Positions 9,064 through 17,935 are shown, counted from the stretch's first letter. The stretch is 64,000 nucleotides of DNA from Streptomyces galbus (GCF_005280195.1 NZ_SZPR01000009.1:80957-144956); one strand, 5' to 3'. Program-made: numbers and translations. The notes: generated from the sequence alone by a model not told the origin.

Positions 9064-9246
9064 GATCGGCAGGGTAACCCGAGCGAGGCGCGCGACTCGC
9101 CGTCACCCCGCGGCCGGAGCGCCCAGAGCCTCAGCGCCTCGACACGCGTCCACGACGGCACCCGATGCGGCCACCCTCCCGCAGACCGGCCGCACCGGCT
9201 TCGGCTTCAGCACCGCCCCGGCCGGTCACGGTCCCACCCGCGGCCC

Positions 9247-9316
9247 TCAGTCGCAGCCGCACCCGCGCCCCTCAGGGGCAGCCCCGCCCGCGACGATCAG
9301 TCGCAGCCGCACCCGC
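9247..9316. repeat. miaB: 20-bp direct repeat overlapping the end of miaB
   Basis: The 20-bp sequence TCAGTCGCAGCCGCACCCGC occurs at 9247-9266 and again at 9297-9316. The second copy is the stop codon and last Gly/Cys codons of miaB. The first is a copy 50 bp downstream, outside the gene. It looks like a local duplication. Confidence 0.85.
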
Positions 9317-10826
9317 TCCCCGTGGCCACCGGCAGCGGGGCCGGTGCGCCGATCTTCGGCAGGCCCAGGAGCACGCCCTTCGGCTGCGCGGTCTCGGCGG
9401 CGTTGCGCTTCTCCCAGGCGTCCCCCGCGCGCGTGCGGCGCACCTCGAGCACGGCGCCCTCGGCGAGGAGGTGGTGCGGGGCGGCGTAGGTGACCTCGAC
9501 GGTCACCACGTCGCCGGGGCGGACCTCCTGCTCGGGCTTGGTGAAGTGGACCAGCCGGTTGTCGGGGGCCCGGCCGGAGAGGCGGTGGGTGGCGCCGTCC
9601 TTGCGGCCCTCGCCCTCGGCCACCATCAGCTCCAGGGTGCGGCCGACCTGCTTCTTGTTCTCCTCCCAGGAGATCTCCTCCTGCAGGGCGACGAGACGCT
9701 CGTAGCGCGCCTGGACGACCTCCTTGGGGATCTGGTCCTCCATGGTCGCGGCCGGGGTGCCGGGGCGCTTGGAGTACTGGAAGGTGAACGCCTGCGCGAA
9801 GCGGGCCTCGCGGACGACGTGCAGGGTCTGCTCGAAGTCCTCCTCGGTCTCGCCGGGGAAGCCCACGATGATGTCGGTCGTGATCGCCGCGTGCGGGATG
9901 GCGGCCCGGACCTTCTCGATGATGCCGAGGTAGCGCTCCTGCCGGTACGAGCGGCGCATCGCCTTCAGCACCGTGTCCGAGCCGGACTGCAGCGGCATGT
10001 GGAGCTGCGGCATGACGTTCGGCGTCTCGGCCATGGCGGCGATGACGTCGTCGGTGAAGTCACGCGGGTGCGGGGAGGTGAAGCGGACGCGCTCCAGGCC
10101 GTCGATGGTCCCGCAGGCGCGCAGCAGCTTGCTGAACGCCTCGCGGTCGCCCATGTCGGAGCCGTAGGCGTTGACGTTCTGGCCCAGCAGCGTGATCTCG
10201 CTGACGCCCTCGGCCACCAGCGCCTCGACCTCGGCGAGGATCTCGCCGGGCCGGCGGTCCTTCTCCTTGCCGCGCAGGGCCGGGACGATGCAGAACGTGC
10301 AGGTGTTGTTGCAGCCGACGGAGATGGACACCCAGGCGGCGTAGGCGCTCTCGCGCCGGGTCGGCAGGGTGGAGGGGAACGCCTCCAGGGACTCGGCGAT
10401 CTCGACCTGCGCCTCCTCCTGGACGCGGGCGCGCTCCAGCAGGACCGGCAGCTTGCCGATGTTGTGCGTGCCGAAGACGACGTCCACCCAGGGCGCCTTC
10501 TGCACGATGGTGTCGCGGTCCTTCTGCGCGAGGCAGCCGCCGACCGCGATCTGCATGCCGGGCCGGGATGCCTTGCGCGGGGCGAGGCGGCCGAGGTTGC
10601 CGTACAGCCGGTTGTCGGCGTTCTCCCGCACCGCGCAGGTGTTGAAGACGACCACGTCGGCGTCGCCGTCGGAGCCCTCCGGGGCGCGCACGTAGCCCGC
10701 CTGCTCCAGCAGCCCGGACAATCGCTCGGAGTCGTGGACGTTCATCTGGCACCCGTAGGTGCGGACTTCGTACGTCTTGGCCGAGGGGATGTCCACTGCG
10801 GGGCTCCGGTCGCTGCTGCTGGTCAT
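9297..10826 (-). CDS. miaB: tRNA-2-methylthio-N6-dimethylallyladenosine synthase (radical SAM)
   Basis: A 509-residue methylthiotransferase that adds a methylthio group to i6A37 made by MiaA. The order is an N-terminal UPF0004 domain with three cluster cysteines ([20 protein letters not shown]), a radical SAM core with CNNTCTFC, and a C-terminal TRAM domain. ATG 10826 gives the usual N-terminus; the frame runs open another 1.3 kb upstream, over the antisense of the LacI gene, and that part is not MiaB. The C-terminus ends in an odd Gly/Cys tail (GSGCGCD), which is duplicated at DNA level just downstream. Confidence 0.96.
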   Translation of the reverse strand: MTSSSDRSPAVDIPSAKTYEVRTYGCQMNVHDSERLSGLLEQAGYVRAPEGSDGDADVVVFNTCAVRENADNRLYGNLGRLAPRKASRPGMQIAVGGCLAQKDRDTIVQKAPWVDVVFGTHNIGKLPVLLERARVQEEAQVEIAESLEAFPSTLPTRRESAYAAWVSISVGCNNTCTFCIVPALRGKEKDRRPGEILAEVEALVAEGVSEITLLGQNVNAYGSDMGDREAFSKLLRACGTIDGLERVRFTSPHPRDFTDDVIAAMAETPNVMPQLHMPLQSGSDTVLKAMRRSYRQERYLGIIEKVRAAIPHAAITTDIIVGFPGETEEDFEQTLHVVREARFAQAFTFQYSKRPGTPAATMEDQIPKEVVQARYERLVALQEEISWEENKKQVGRTLELMVAEGEGRKDGATHRLSGRAPDNRLVHFTKPEQEVRPGDVVTVEVTYAAPHHLLAEGAVLEVRRTRAGDAWEKRNAAETAQPKGVLLGLPKIGAPAPLPVATGSGCGCD

Positions 10827-11033
10827 GCCACAAGGGTAGGCGCTCCCCGGAGGGGCCCGTGTCGGCCGCGTCCCGGCCGCCCGGGGGCAGCGGCGCGGGT
10901 CTCGTCGGAGCGCCCGCTTTCCCCGGTGGCGGTCGCGGCGGTAGACCTGTGCGGGCCGCGCTCCGGCCGCCGAGGGGCCGTGTGCGCGCGGGGGCGGGGC
11001 CGTAAGATCGGTGATCTCGTGGGGGAGGTGGTC

Positions 11034-12056
11034 ATGGGCAGGCGACGCCCTGGCACGCCGACGCTGGAGGAGGTGGCCGCCCGCGCCGGAGTGGGGCGGG
11101 GCACCGTCTCGCGCGTCATCAACAACGCGGCGGGGGTGAAGGAGTCCACCCGGCGCGCCGTGCAGCAGGCCATCGCGGAGCTGGGTTACGTGCCCAACCT
11201 CGCGGCCCGCTCGCTGGCCGGGCGGCGGGCCGACGCCGTGGCCCTGGTCATGACCGAACCGGACTGGCGGCAGTTCGCCGAGCCCTTCTTCTCCGAGATC
11301 GTCACCGCGCTCGGGGACGCCGTGGCGGACACCGGGCTGCAGCTCCTGCTGACCCTGGTGCGCTCCGACGCCGAGCGGCTGCGCTTCCTGGAGTACGCGC
11401 GCGGGGGGCGGGTGGACGGGGTGCTGCTGATGTCCGTGCACGCCGACGACCCGCTGCCCGACATGCTCGCCGAGGCGCGGATGCCGACCGTGCTGCTCGG
11501 GCGCCGCTCCGCCGAGGAGTACGTCAGCTACGTCGACGCGGACAACGTCGGCGGGGCCCGCACCGCGGTGGGCCACCTGATCGGGCAGGGCCGCACGGCG
11601 ATCGCCACCATCACCGGGCCGGCCGACATGTACGTCGCCCAGTGCCGGCTGCGCGGCTACCACGAGGCCCTGGAGTCGGCCGGCCTGGGCGGCAAGCCGT
11701 CCTGGATCGCCGAGGGCGACTTCACCGAGGAGAGCGGGCGCCGGGCCATGGCCCGCCTCATCGAGCGGCACCCGGAGATCGACGGGGTGCTCGCCGCGTC
11801 GGACACCACGGCCGCCGGGGCGCTGCAGGCGCTGCGCGCGGCGGGGCGGCGGGTACCGGAGGACGTCGCCGTGATCGGCTTCGACGACTTCCCGCTGGCG
11901 CAGCGGACGGCGCCGCGGCTGACGACGGTCCGCCAGCCGCTGGAGGAGATCGGGCGGGCCATGGTCCGGCTGCTCCTGGAGGAGATGGAGGAGCCGTCCG
12001 TGGCCTGGCGGCACGTGATCCTGCGGACCGAACTGGTGCTGCGCGAGTCCGCCTGA
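11034..12056 (+). CDS. LacI-family transcriptional regulator (CebR-like)
   Basis: A 340-residue repressor. The DNA-binding helix-turn-helix and hinge cover about residues 8-56 ([20 protein letters not shown], then [18 protein letters not shown]), followed by a periplasmic-binding-protein-like sugar-sensing domain ending [21 protein letters not shown] 11034 follows GGGGGAGG. It is divergent from miaB and immediately upstream of the cellulase genes. Operators of the CebR type (TGGGAGCGCTCCCA) lie between it and the endoglucanase, so it probably represses the cellulose genes until cellobiose or cello-oligosaccharide binds (inference). I do not name it cebR because no cebEFG transporter lies beside it. 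Confidence 0.9.
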   Translation: MGRRRPGTPTLEEVAARAGVGRGTVSRVINNAAGVKESTRRAVQQAIAELGYVPNLAARSLAGRRADAVALVMTEPDWRQFAEPFFSEIVTALGDAVADTGLQLLLTLVRSDAERLRFLEYARGGRVDGVLLMSVHADDPLPDMLAEARMPTVLLGRRSAEEYVSYVDADNVGGARTAVGHLIGQGRTAIATITGPADMYVAQCRLRGYHEALESAGLGGKPSWIAEGDFTEESGRRAMARLIERHPEIDGVLAASDTTAAGALQALRAAGRRVPEDVAVIGFDDFPLAQRTAPRLTTVRQPLEEIGRAMVRLLLEEMEEPSVAWRHVILRTELVLRESA

Positions 12057-12117
12057 GCGACCCCGGGACGCCGTGGGAGCGGCCTCCCTCGGGTCCCCCT
12101 TCCCGTTCGCAACATTT

Positions 12118-12131
12118 CGGGAGCGCTCCCA
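12118..12131. promoter_or_regulatory. CebR-type operator, first copy
   Basis: CGGGAGCGCTCCCA matches 13 of 14 positions of the CebR box TGGGAGCGCTCCCA. It lies 62 bp after the end of the LacI-family gene and about 90 bp upstream of the candidate endoglucanase promoter, so it could support DNA looping or act on the repressor transcript. Confidence 0.75.
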
Positions 12132-12218
12132 GCGATCTCCGCGCACCGACGACCCGTCCGCCGTCGTACCTCTGACCTGGGGCTTCGAAGTCGCTTCGAC
12201 GGACCGGCGTCAAAAGTC

Positions 12219-12248
12219 TTGTCAGGGACATGAGCCGCTCCTTACAGT
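12219..12248 (+). promoter_or_regulatory. Candidate promoter of the endoglucanase gene
   Basis: TTGTCA (12219-12224; 5 of 6 to TTGACA), an 18-bp spacer, then TACAGT (12243-12248; 4 of 6 to TATAAT). The two strongest CebR-type operators lie directly downstream, where a bound repressor would block transcription. Confidence 0.55.
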
Positions 12249-12267
12249 CCCAACCGAACCGAGGGAA

Positions 12268-12281
12268 TGGGAGCGCTCCCA
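12268..12281. promoter_or_regulatory. CebR-type operator, perfect copy
   Basis: TGGGAGCGCTCCCA, a perfect 14-bp palindrome identical to the CebR box that controls cellulose and cello-oligosaccharide genes in streptomycetes. It is placed at about +14 to +27 relative to the candidate promoter. Confidence 0.88.
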
Positions 12282-12292
12282 TTCGCATGTCG

Positions 12293-12306
12293 TGGGAGCG
12301 CTCCCG
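12293..12306. promoter_or_regulatory. CebR-type operator, third copy
   Basis: TGGGAGCGCTCCCG, 13 of 14 to the CebR box. Its centre lies 25 bp from that of the perfect copy, a little over two helical turns, which would allow two repressor dimers side by side. It ends 32 bp before the endoglucanase start. Confidence 0.82.
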
Positions 12307-12338
12307 CATGCCCCCCATCCCTTCGAAGAGGACCCGCA

Positions 12339-13472
12339 ATGCGACCGTCAAAGCACCATGCACGTCGAGCGCGTGGCCTGTTCGGCGCGCTGCTCACCTT
12401 CCTCGCCGCGCTGGCGGCGCTGCTCACCACCACCTCGGCCGCCCAGGCGGCCACCACGATCTGCGAACAGTACGGCTCCACGACCGTCCAGGGCCGCTAC
12501 GTCGTCCAGAACAACCGCTGGGGCACCAGCGAGACCCAGTGCATCAGCGTCGGCGACTCCGGGTTCACCATCACCCAGGCCGACGGCTCGGTCGCCACCA
12601 ACGGCGCCCCGAAGTCGTACCCGTCGATCTTCAACGGCTGCCACTACACCAACTGCTCGCCGGGCACGAACCTCCCGGCCCAGCTCAGCTCCATCTCCAG
12701 CGCCCCCACGTCCATCTCGTACTCGTACGTGAGCAACGCTGTGTACGACGCCGCCTACGACATCTGGCTCGACCCCACCGCCCGCAAGGACGGCGTGAAC
12801 CGCACCGAGATCATGGTGTGGTTCAACAAGGTGGGCCCGATCCAGCCGGTCGGCTCGCAGGTCGGCACGGCGACGGTCGCCGGGCGCCAGTGGCAGGTGT
12901 GGTCCGGCAACAACGGCTCCAACGACGTGCTGTCCTTCGTCGCCCCGTCGGCGATCGGCAGCTGGTCCTTCGACGTCATGGACTTCGTCCGGCAGGCCGT
13001 CTCCCGCGGCCTGGCCCAGAACAACTGGTACCTGACCAGCGTCCAGGCCGGCTTCGAGCCCTGGCAGAACGGCGCGGGCCTCGCGGTGTCGTCGTTCTCC
13101 TCGTCCGTCAACACGGGCGGCGGCAGCGGAGACCCGGGCACCCCCGGCGGCCCCGCGGCCTGCCGGGTGACGTACGGCACGAACGTCTGGCAGGGCGGCT
13201 TCACCGCCGACGTGACGGTGGCCAACACCGGTTCCGCCCAGGTCAACGGCTGGAAGCTGGCGTTCGCCCTGCCGTCGGGCCAGCAGATCACCAGTGCGTG
13301 GGGCGCGACCGTGTCGCCGTCCTCGGGCGCGGTCACCGCGAGCAACCTGGCGTACAACGGCCAGCTCGCGCCGGGCGGTCAGACGTCCTTCGGGTTCCAG
13401 GGCACCTACAGCGGCACCTTCGTCAAGCCCTCCGGCTTCACCCTGAACGGCACCGCCTGCACCACCGCGTGA
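12339..13472 (+). CDS. celB: Secreted GH12 endo-1,4-beta-glucanase with CBM2 (CelB-like)
   Basis: A 377-residue secreted cellulase. A signal peptide with basic N-terminus and AQA cleavage site ends at about residue 37. The GH12 domain spans about 38-260, a Gly/Pro linker follows, and a cellulose-binding CBM2 covers about 275-377 (WQGGFTADVTVANTG). The catalytic pair is visible: Glu157 in NRTEIMVWF (nucleophile) and Glu240 in QAGFEPWQ (acid/base), which become 120 and 203 after cleavage, matching the residues known for S. lividans CelB. It cuts internal bonds in amorphous cellulose outside the cell. A promoter and three CebR-type operators lie upstream. Confidence 0.95.
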   Translation: MRPSKHHARRARGLFGALLTFLAALAALLTTTSAAQAATTICEQYGSTTVQGRYVVQNNRWGTSETQCISVGDSGFTITQADGSVATNGAPKSYPSIFNGCHYTNCSPGTNLPAQLSSISSAPTSISYSYVSNAVYDAAYDIWLDPTARKDGVNRTEIMVWFNKVGPIQPVGSQVGTATVAGRQWQVWSGNNGSNDVLSFVAPSAIGSWSFDVMDFVRQAVSRGLAQNNWYLTSVQAGFEPWQNGAGLAVSSFSSSVNTGGGSGDPGTPGGPAACRVTYGTNVWQGGFTADVTVANTGSAQVNGWKLAFALPSGQQITSAWGATVSPSSGAVTASNLAYNGQLAPGGQTSFGFQGTYSGTFVKPSGFTLNGTACTTA

Positions 13473-13648
13473 CCCGGGGGCGATGCGCGCGGCCCCGCAC
13501 CGCCGCGCATCGCGCCCCCGCAGGACCGCGCCGCCCCGCGGCGCACCGCTCCGGAGGTCCGCCCGTCCGCCGCCGCCGATCGGACGGGCGGGCCTCCGGT
13601 CCCGCACGGCACCGCCCCTGGGACCCCGCCCCGGAAAGGCCCACCCGC

Positions 13649-15886
13649 ATGAGCCCGCTGCTCGCCCGCCGCCGCCCCTCGGCGGCCCTCGCCCTGTGTG
13701 TCACGGCGCTGATCGCCACCGGTACCGGGGCCGCCCCGCCGGAGCCCGCGGCCACCGCCCGGGCCGCGGCCGCCCTGCCGTACCAGGACCCGTCCTTACC
13801 CGTGGCCGACCGCGTCAGCGACCTGCTCGCGCGCATGTCGCTCGACGACAAGCTCGGCCAGATGACCCAGATCGAGAAGGACTCCCTCGTCCCGCAGTCC
13901 GACCTCGCCACGTACCGCATCGGCTCGGTGCTGTCCGGCGGTGACTCGACCGTCAGCCCCAACAACGCGCAGACCTGGGCCGACACCTACGACTCCCTGC
14001 AGCGCACCGCCCTGACCACGCCGCTCGGCATCCCGATGATCTACGGGATCGACGCCGTGCACGGCCACAACGCGGTGCGCGGCGCCACGCTCTTCCCGCA
14101 CAACATCGGCCTCGGCGCGACCCGCGACCCCGCCCTCGTCCAGGACGTCGGGCACGCGGTCGCCGAGGAGGTGTCGGGCACCGGTATCGACTGGGACTTC
14201 GCGCCGTGCCTGTGCGTGGCGCGCAACGACCGCTGGGGCCGCACCTACGAGTCCTTCGGCGAGACCCCCGAACTGCCCTCCGCCATGACGACGTTCATCA
14301 CCGGGCTGCAGGGACAGACGCTGGGCGCGGGCCCCGCCTCCGTGCTCGCCACCGCCAAGCACTACATCGGTGACGGCGGCACCGGCGGGGGCGTCGACCA
14401 GGGCGACACCCAGGTGTCCGAGGCCGAACTGCGGGCGGTCCACCTGCCGCCGTTCAAGGAGGCCGTGCGCCGGGGGGTGGGCGCGGTGATGCTGTCGTAC
14501 AGCAGTTGGAACGGGGTGCGGTCGCACGCCAACAAGTACCTGGTGACCGACGTCCTCAAGGGTGAGCTGGGCTTCGGCGGGTTCGTCGTCTCGGACTGGG
14601 CCGCGGTCGACCAGCTCGACGGGCAGACCGGGTTCACCGGCGCGGAGATCGCCACGGCGGTCAACGCGGGCGTCGACATGGTGATGGTCCCGCACGACTA
14701 CAAGAAGTTCCTGAGCCTGCTGCGCGGCGAGGTCAGCGCGGGCCGCGTCTCCCAGGCGCGGGTCGACGACGCCAACCGGCGCATCCTCACCAAGAAGTTC
14801 CAGCTCGGCCTGTTCGAGAAGCCGCTGACCGACCGGTCGTACACCGCCACGGTGGGTTCGGCCGCGCACCGGTCGCTGGCCCGGCAGGCGGTGCGCGCCT
14901 CGCAGGTGCTGCTGAAGAACGACGGCGGCGTCCTGCCGCTGCCGAAGTCGGCGCGGCTGTTCGTCGCGGGCAAGTCGGCCGACGACATCGGCAACCAGAG
15001 CGGCGGCTGGACCGTCGGCTGGCAGGGCCGCAGCGGCGCGGTCACCGACGGCACGACGATCCTCCAGGGCATCCGGGCCGCCGTCACCGACCCCTCCCGG
15101 GTCACCTACGACCGGTACGGCAACGGCATCGACTCGGGGTACACGGCCGCCGTGGCCGTCGTCGGGGAGACCCCGTACGCCGAGGGGCGCGGCGACCGGC
15201 CGGGGTCGCTCGGCCTGGACCAGGAGGACCTGCAGACGCTGGCCCGGCTGAAGGCGAGCGGCGTCCCGGTGGTCGTGGTGCTGGTGTCCGGCCGGCCGCT
15301 GGACATCGCCGCCCAACTGCCCGACTGGAAGGCGCTGCTGGCCGCCTGGCTGCCGGGCACCGAGGGCGCCGGCGTCGCCGACGTGCTGTTCGGCGCCTAC
15401 GCCCCCACCGGCAAGCTCCCGATGAGCTGGATGAGCAGCGCGGCGCAGGAGCCGGTCAACGACGGCGACGGCAAGGTCCCGCTGTTCCCCTACGGGTACG
15501 GGCTGACGTACGGCGGCACGCAGCCGGACCCCGATCCGACCCCCACCCCGACCCCGACCCCCACCCCGACGCCGAGCCCGACGCCCACGGACGGGGCCTG
15601 CACCGCCTCCTACCGCACCGTGTCCTCCTGGCAGGGCGGTTACCAGGCGGAGGTCACGGTCAAGAACACCGGCTCCGCCGCGCTGACGGGCTGGTCGGTC
15701 GACTGGGACCTGGGCGGTGCCACGATCGCCAGCCTCTGGAACGGCACGCTGACCACCGCGCAGGGCCGGGCCACCGTCCGCAACGCCGCCTTCAACGGCT
15801 CGCTCTCCCCCGGCGCCACCGTCTCGTTCGGCTTCACGGCGAACGGCACGGCGGGCACCCCGGCCCCGCACTGCGCGGCCGGCTGA
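13649..15886 (+). CDS. Secreted GH3 beta-glucosidase with C-terminal CBM2
   Basis: A 745-residue glycoside hydrolase. A signal peptide (ALALCVTALIATGTGAA) leads into the GH3 barrel domain with KHYIGDGG and the nucleophile motif VVSDWAAVDQ (Asp316). The second GH3 domain follows (QVLLKNDGGVLPL ... AYAPTGKLPMSW ... FPYGYGLTYG), then a repeated Thr-Pro linker (about 625-650) and a CBM2 (about 651-745). Expected to release glucose from cellobiose or cello-oligosaccharides outside the cell. A secreted GH3 tethered to cellulose is less common than the cytosolic form. Start ATG 13649 has only a modest GGAAAGG. It lies 176 bp after the GH12 gene and may share its transcript. Confidence 0.92.
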   Translation: MSPLLARRRPSAALALCVTALIATGTGAAPPEPAATARAAAALPYQDPSLPVADRVSDLLARMSLDDKLGQMTQIEKDSLVPQSDLATYRIGSVLSGGDSTVSPNNAQTWADTYDSLQRTALTTPLGIPMIYGIDAVHGHNAVRGATLFPHNIGLGATRDPALVQDVGHAVAEEVSGTGIDWDFAPCLCVARNDRWGRTYESFGETPELPSAMTTFITGLQGQTLGAGPASVLATAKHYIGDGGTGGGVDQGDTQVSEAELRAVHLPPFKEAVRRGVGAVMLSYSSWNGVRSHANKYLVTDVLKGELGFGGFVVSDWAAVDQLDGQTGFTGAEIATAVNAGVDMVMVPHDYKKFLSLLRGEVSAGRVSQARVDDANRRILTKKFQLGLFEKPLTDRSYTATVGSAAHRSLARQAVRASQVLLKNDGGVLPLPKSARLFVAGKSADDIGNQSGGWTVGWQGRSGAVTDGTTILQGIRAAVTDPSRVTYDRYGNGIDSGYTAAVAVVGETPYAEGRGDRPGSLGLDQEDLQTLARLKASGVPVVVVLVSGRPLDIAAQLPDWKALLAAWLPGTEGAGVADVLFGAYAPTGKLPMSWMSSAAQEPVNDGDGKVPLFPYGYGLTYGGTQPDPDPTPTPTPTPTPTPSPTPTDGACTASYRTVSSWQGGYQAEVTVKNTGSAALTGWSVDWDLGGATIASLWNGTLTTAQGRATVRNAAFNGSLSPGATVSFGFTANGTAGTPAPHCAAG

Positions 15887-15893
15887 CCGACGT

Positions 15894-15933
15894 CCCCGCC
15901 CGCCCGGGTGGCACCTTCCCCGGGCGGGCGGGG
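15894..15933 (+). terminator. Strong GC hairpin after the GH3 gene
   Basis: A perfect 15-bp stem (CCCCGCCCGCCCGGG, 15894-15908, pairing with 15919-15933) with a 10-nt loop starts 8 bp after the GH3 stop codon. No T-run follows, as is usual in high-GC actinomycetes. It separates the GH3 gene from the LPMO gene. Confidence 0.75.
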
Positions 15934-16058
15934 CTCCCAGCGTTCGCCCCTCCGCGGGGCCAGGCACCACGGCCCCCGACGGTCGGATCCTCTCCGTTCG
16001 ACGTCCCCCACCGAGCTCGACAACTCCTCGTCGTGAGACAAGGAAAGGAGAACAGCAC

Positions 16059-17231
16059 GTGGAACAGCACGTGAAACGGCACACGAACCGGCACATGAAC
16101 CGACGCGGTCTCTACGCGTCACTGGCGGCGGCCCTGGCCACCCTGCTGACGGCGCTCGGACTGATCGCACTGTCCGAGTCCAGCGCGCAGGCGCACGGGG
16201 TGGCGATGCTGCCCGGCTCCCGCACCTACCTGTGCTACCTGGACGCCCGCACCGGCAACGGCGCGCTCGACCCGACCAACCCCGCCTGCAAGGACGCCCT
16301 GGCCCAGAGCGGCTCGACCGCGCTGTACAACTGGTTCGCGGTCCTCGACTCCAACGCCGGCGGCAAGGGCGCCGGTTACGTCCCGGACGGCACCCTGTGC
16401 AGCGCCGGCAACAAGTCGCCGTACGACTTCAAGGCGTACAACGCGGCCCGCTCCGACTGGCCGCGCACCCACCTGACGAGCGGGGCGACGATCCAGGCCC
16501 AGTACAGCAACTGGGCGGCGCACCCGGGCGACTTCCGGGTGTACGTCACCAAGCAGGGCTGGTCGCCGACCACCCCGCTGGCCTGGGGCGACCTGGAGCT
16601 GTTCCAGACCGTCACCAACCCCCCGCAGCAGGGCTCGCCGGGTGCCGACGGCGGCCACTACTACTGGGACATGAAGCTGCCCTCGGGCCGCTCCGGTGAC
16701 GCCATGATCTTCATCCAGTGGGTGCGCTCCGACAGCCAGGAGAACTTCTTCTCCTGCTCCGACGTGGTCTTCGACGGCGGCCACGGCGAGGTCACCGGCA
16801 TCCGCAACTCCGGCGGCACGCCGACGCCGAGCCCGACGTCGACCCCGACCTCCACCCCCACCTCCACCCCCACGTCGACCCCGACCTCTACCCCGACGTC
16901 CACGCCGAGCGACCCGCACACCGGTTCCTGCATGGCCGTCTACAGCGTGACGAACTCCTGGGGCGGCGGCTTCCAGGGGTCCGTCGAGGTCATGAACCAC
17001 AGCACCTCGGCACAGAGCGGCTGGGCCGTGTCCTGGAAACCGGGCACCGGCACCAAGATCAGCAGCGTCTGGAACGGCGCGCTGTCCACGGCGTCGGACG
17101 GCACCGTGACGGTCCGCAACATGGACTACAACCGCGTCATCCCGGCCGACGGCAGCGTGACGTTCGGCTTCACCGCCACCTCGACGGGCAACAACGTGCC
17201 CGTCGGATCCATCGGGTGCGTCACGCCGTAA
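16059..17231 (+). CDS. Secreted AA10 lytic polysaccharide monooxygenase with CBM2
   Basis: A 390-residue copper enzyme that cleaves crystalline cellulose oxidatively. A signal peptide ends in AQA so that His46 becomes the mature N-terminal residue (HGVAMLPGSR), the first histidine-brace ligand; His155 in NWAAHPGDFRVY is the second. A Thr/Pro/Ser repeat linker (about 252-287) leads to a CBM2 (about 288-390). Architecture and N-terminus match S. coelicolor CelS2/ScLPMO10C. GTG 16059 is chosen because AGGAAAGGAG lies 8 nt upstream; ATG 16095 is the alternative. It lies behind a strong hairpin, so it may have its own promoter. I found no CebR-type operator directly before it. Confidence 0.94.
   Translation: MEQHVKRHTNRHMNRRGLYASLAAALATLLTALGLIALSESSAQAHGVAMLPGSRTYLCYLDARTGNGALDPTNPACKDALAQSGSTALYNWFAVLDSNAGGKGAGYVPDGTLCSAGNKSPYDFKAYNAARSDWPRTHLTSGATIQAQYSNWAAHPGDFRVYVTKQGWSPTTPLAWGDLELFQTVTNPPQQGSPGADGGHYYWDMKLPSGRSGDAMIFIQWVRSDSQENFFSCSDVVFDGGHGEVTGIRNSGGTPTPSPTSTPTSTPTSTPTSTPTSTPTSTPSDPHTGSCMAVYSVTNSWGGGFQGSVEVMNHSTSAQSGWAVSWKPGTGTKISSVWNGALSTASDGTVTVRNMDYNRVIPADGSVTFGFTATSTGNNVPVGSIGCVTP
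16822..16911 (+). repeat. Thr-Pro-Thr-Ser coding repeat in the LPMO linker
   Basis: A short degenerate tandem repeat, about 12 bp per TPTS unit and roughly six copies, encodes the flexible linker between catalytic and binding domains. Codon use alternates (ACC TCC / ACG TCG), which keeps the protein repeat while the DNA repeat is imperfect. Confidence 0.7.
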
Positions 17232-17254
17232 CGGCACAACGGCACCTCGCTCCC

Positions 17255-17288
17255 CCCGTGACCCGGCCGTCCCCGGCCGGGTCACGGG
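17255..17288. terminator. Bidirectional terminator overlapping a stop codon
   Basis: A perfect 15-bp stem (CCCGTGACCCGGCCG pairing with its complement at 17274-17288) with the 4-nt loop TCCC. It lies between the convergent LPMO and response-regulator genes. Its right arm contains the stop codon and last codons of the response regulator, so one hairpin serves both directions. Confidence 0.78.
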
Positions 17289-17935
17289 TCGATGAGGCCG
17301 GCCCGGATGGCGTAGCGGGTGAGCTCCAGCCGGTCGCGCATACCGAGCTTCTGGAGCAGGTTGGCCCGGTGCCGTTCGACGGTCTTGACGCTGATGAACA
17401 GCAGTTCGCCGATCTCCTTCGACGTGTGGCCCTCGGCCACCAGCTTGAGGATCTCCTCCTCGCGCTCGGTGATCGGCCGCGCCGGCACGCCGTCGCCGCG
17501 GTGCAGCCGGTCCAGGTAGGAGCGGACCAGGGCCCGCTCGGCGCCCGGGTAGATGAACGGCTCGTCGCGCACGACGGCCCGGCACGCCTCCACCAGGTCC
17601 CGGTCCGCGGCCGACTTGAGCACGAACCCGCCCGCGCCCGCCTTGAGCGCCTCGAAGAAGTACTGCTCGTTGTCGTACATCGTCAGGATCAGGATGCGCA
17701 GGTCCGGCAGGCGCCGGGACAGCTCGCGGGCCGCCTGGAGGCCGGTCGTGCGGGGCATGGCGACGTCCAGGACGGCCAGGTCGACACCGCCGCGCCGGGC
17801 CAGCTCGACCGCCTCGGCGCCGTCCCCGGCCTCCGCCACGACGGTCAGGTCCGGCTCGGCGTCCAGGATGAGCCGCACGCCCCGCCGGACGAGCGTGTGG
17901 TCGTCGGCGAGCAGCACCCGGATCGGCGCGGTCAT
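17282..17935 (-). CDS. NarL/LuxR-type response regulator
   Basis: A 217-residue DNA-binding regulator. The receiver domain has the acidic pair DD at 11-12, phosphoacceptor Asp57 in LAVLDVAMP and the conserved Lys in VLKSAA. The C-terminal LuxR helix-turn-helix reads ITEREEEILKLVAEGHTSKEI and SVKTVERHRANL. ATG 17935 overlaps the stop of its kinase gene by 4 nt, showing translational coupling. Targets are unknown. Its position next to the cellulose genes may be only the ancestral synteny beyond miaB. Confidence 0.92.
   Translation of the reverse strand: MTAPIRVLLADDHTLVRRGVRLILDAEPDLTVVAEAGDGAEAVELARRGGVDLAVLDVAMPRTTGLQAARELSRRLPDLRILILTMYDNEQYFFEALKAGAGGFVLKSAADRDLVEACRAVVRDEPFIYPGAERALVRSYLDRLHRGDGVPARPITEREEEILKLVAEGHTSKEIGELLFISVKTVERHRANLLQKLGMRDRLELTRYAIRAGLIDP

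Noticed and set aside
11034..12056. Naming the LacI-family gene cebR
   Set aside because: The operators are CebR-type, but no cebEFG or bglC genes adjoin and the true CebR is usually located there. Kept as CebR-like.
9297..12146. A start for miaB far upstream, giving 949 codons
   Set aside because: The added part is antisense to the LacI gene. The MiaB N-terminus and family length fit ATG 10826.
13473..13648. CebR-type operator before the GH3 gene
   Set aside because: No GGGAGCGCTCCC-like palindrome found in this gap, nor before the LPMO gene.
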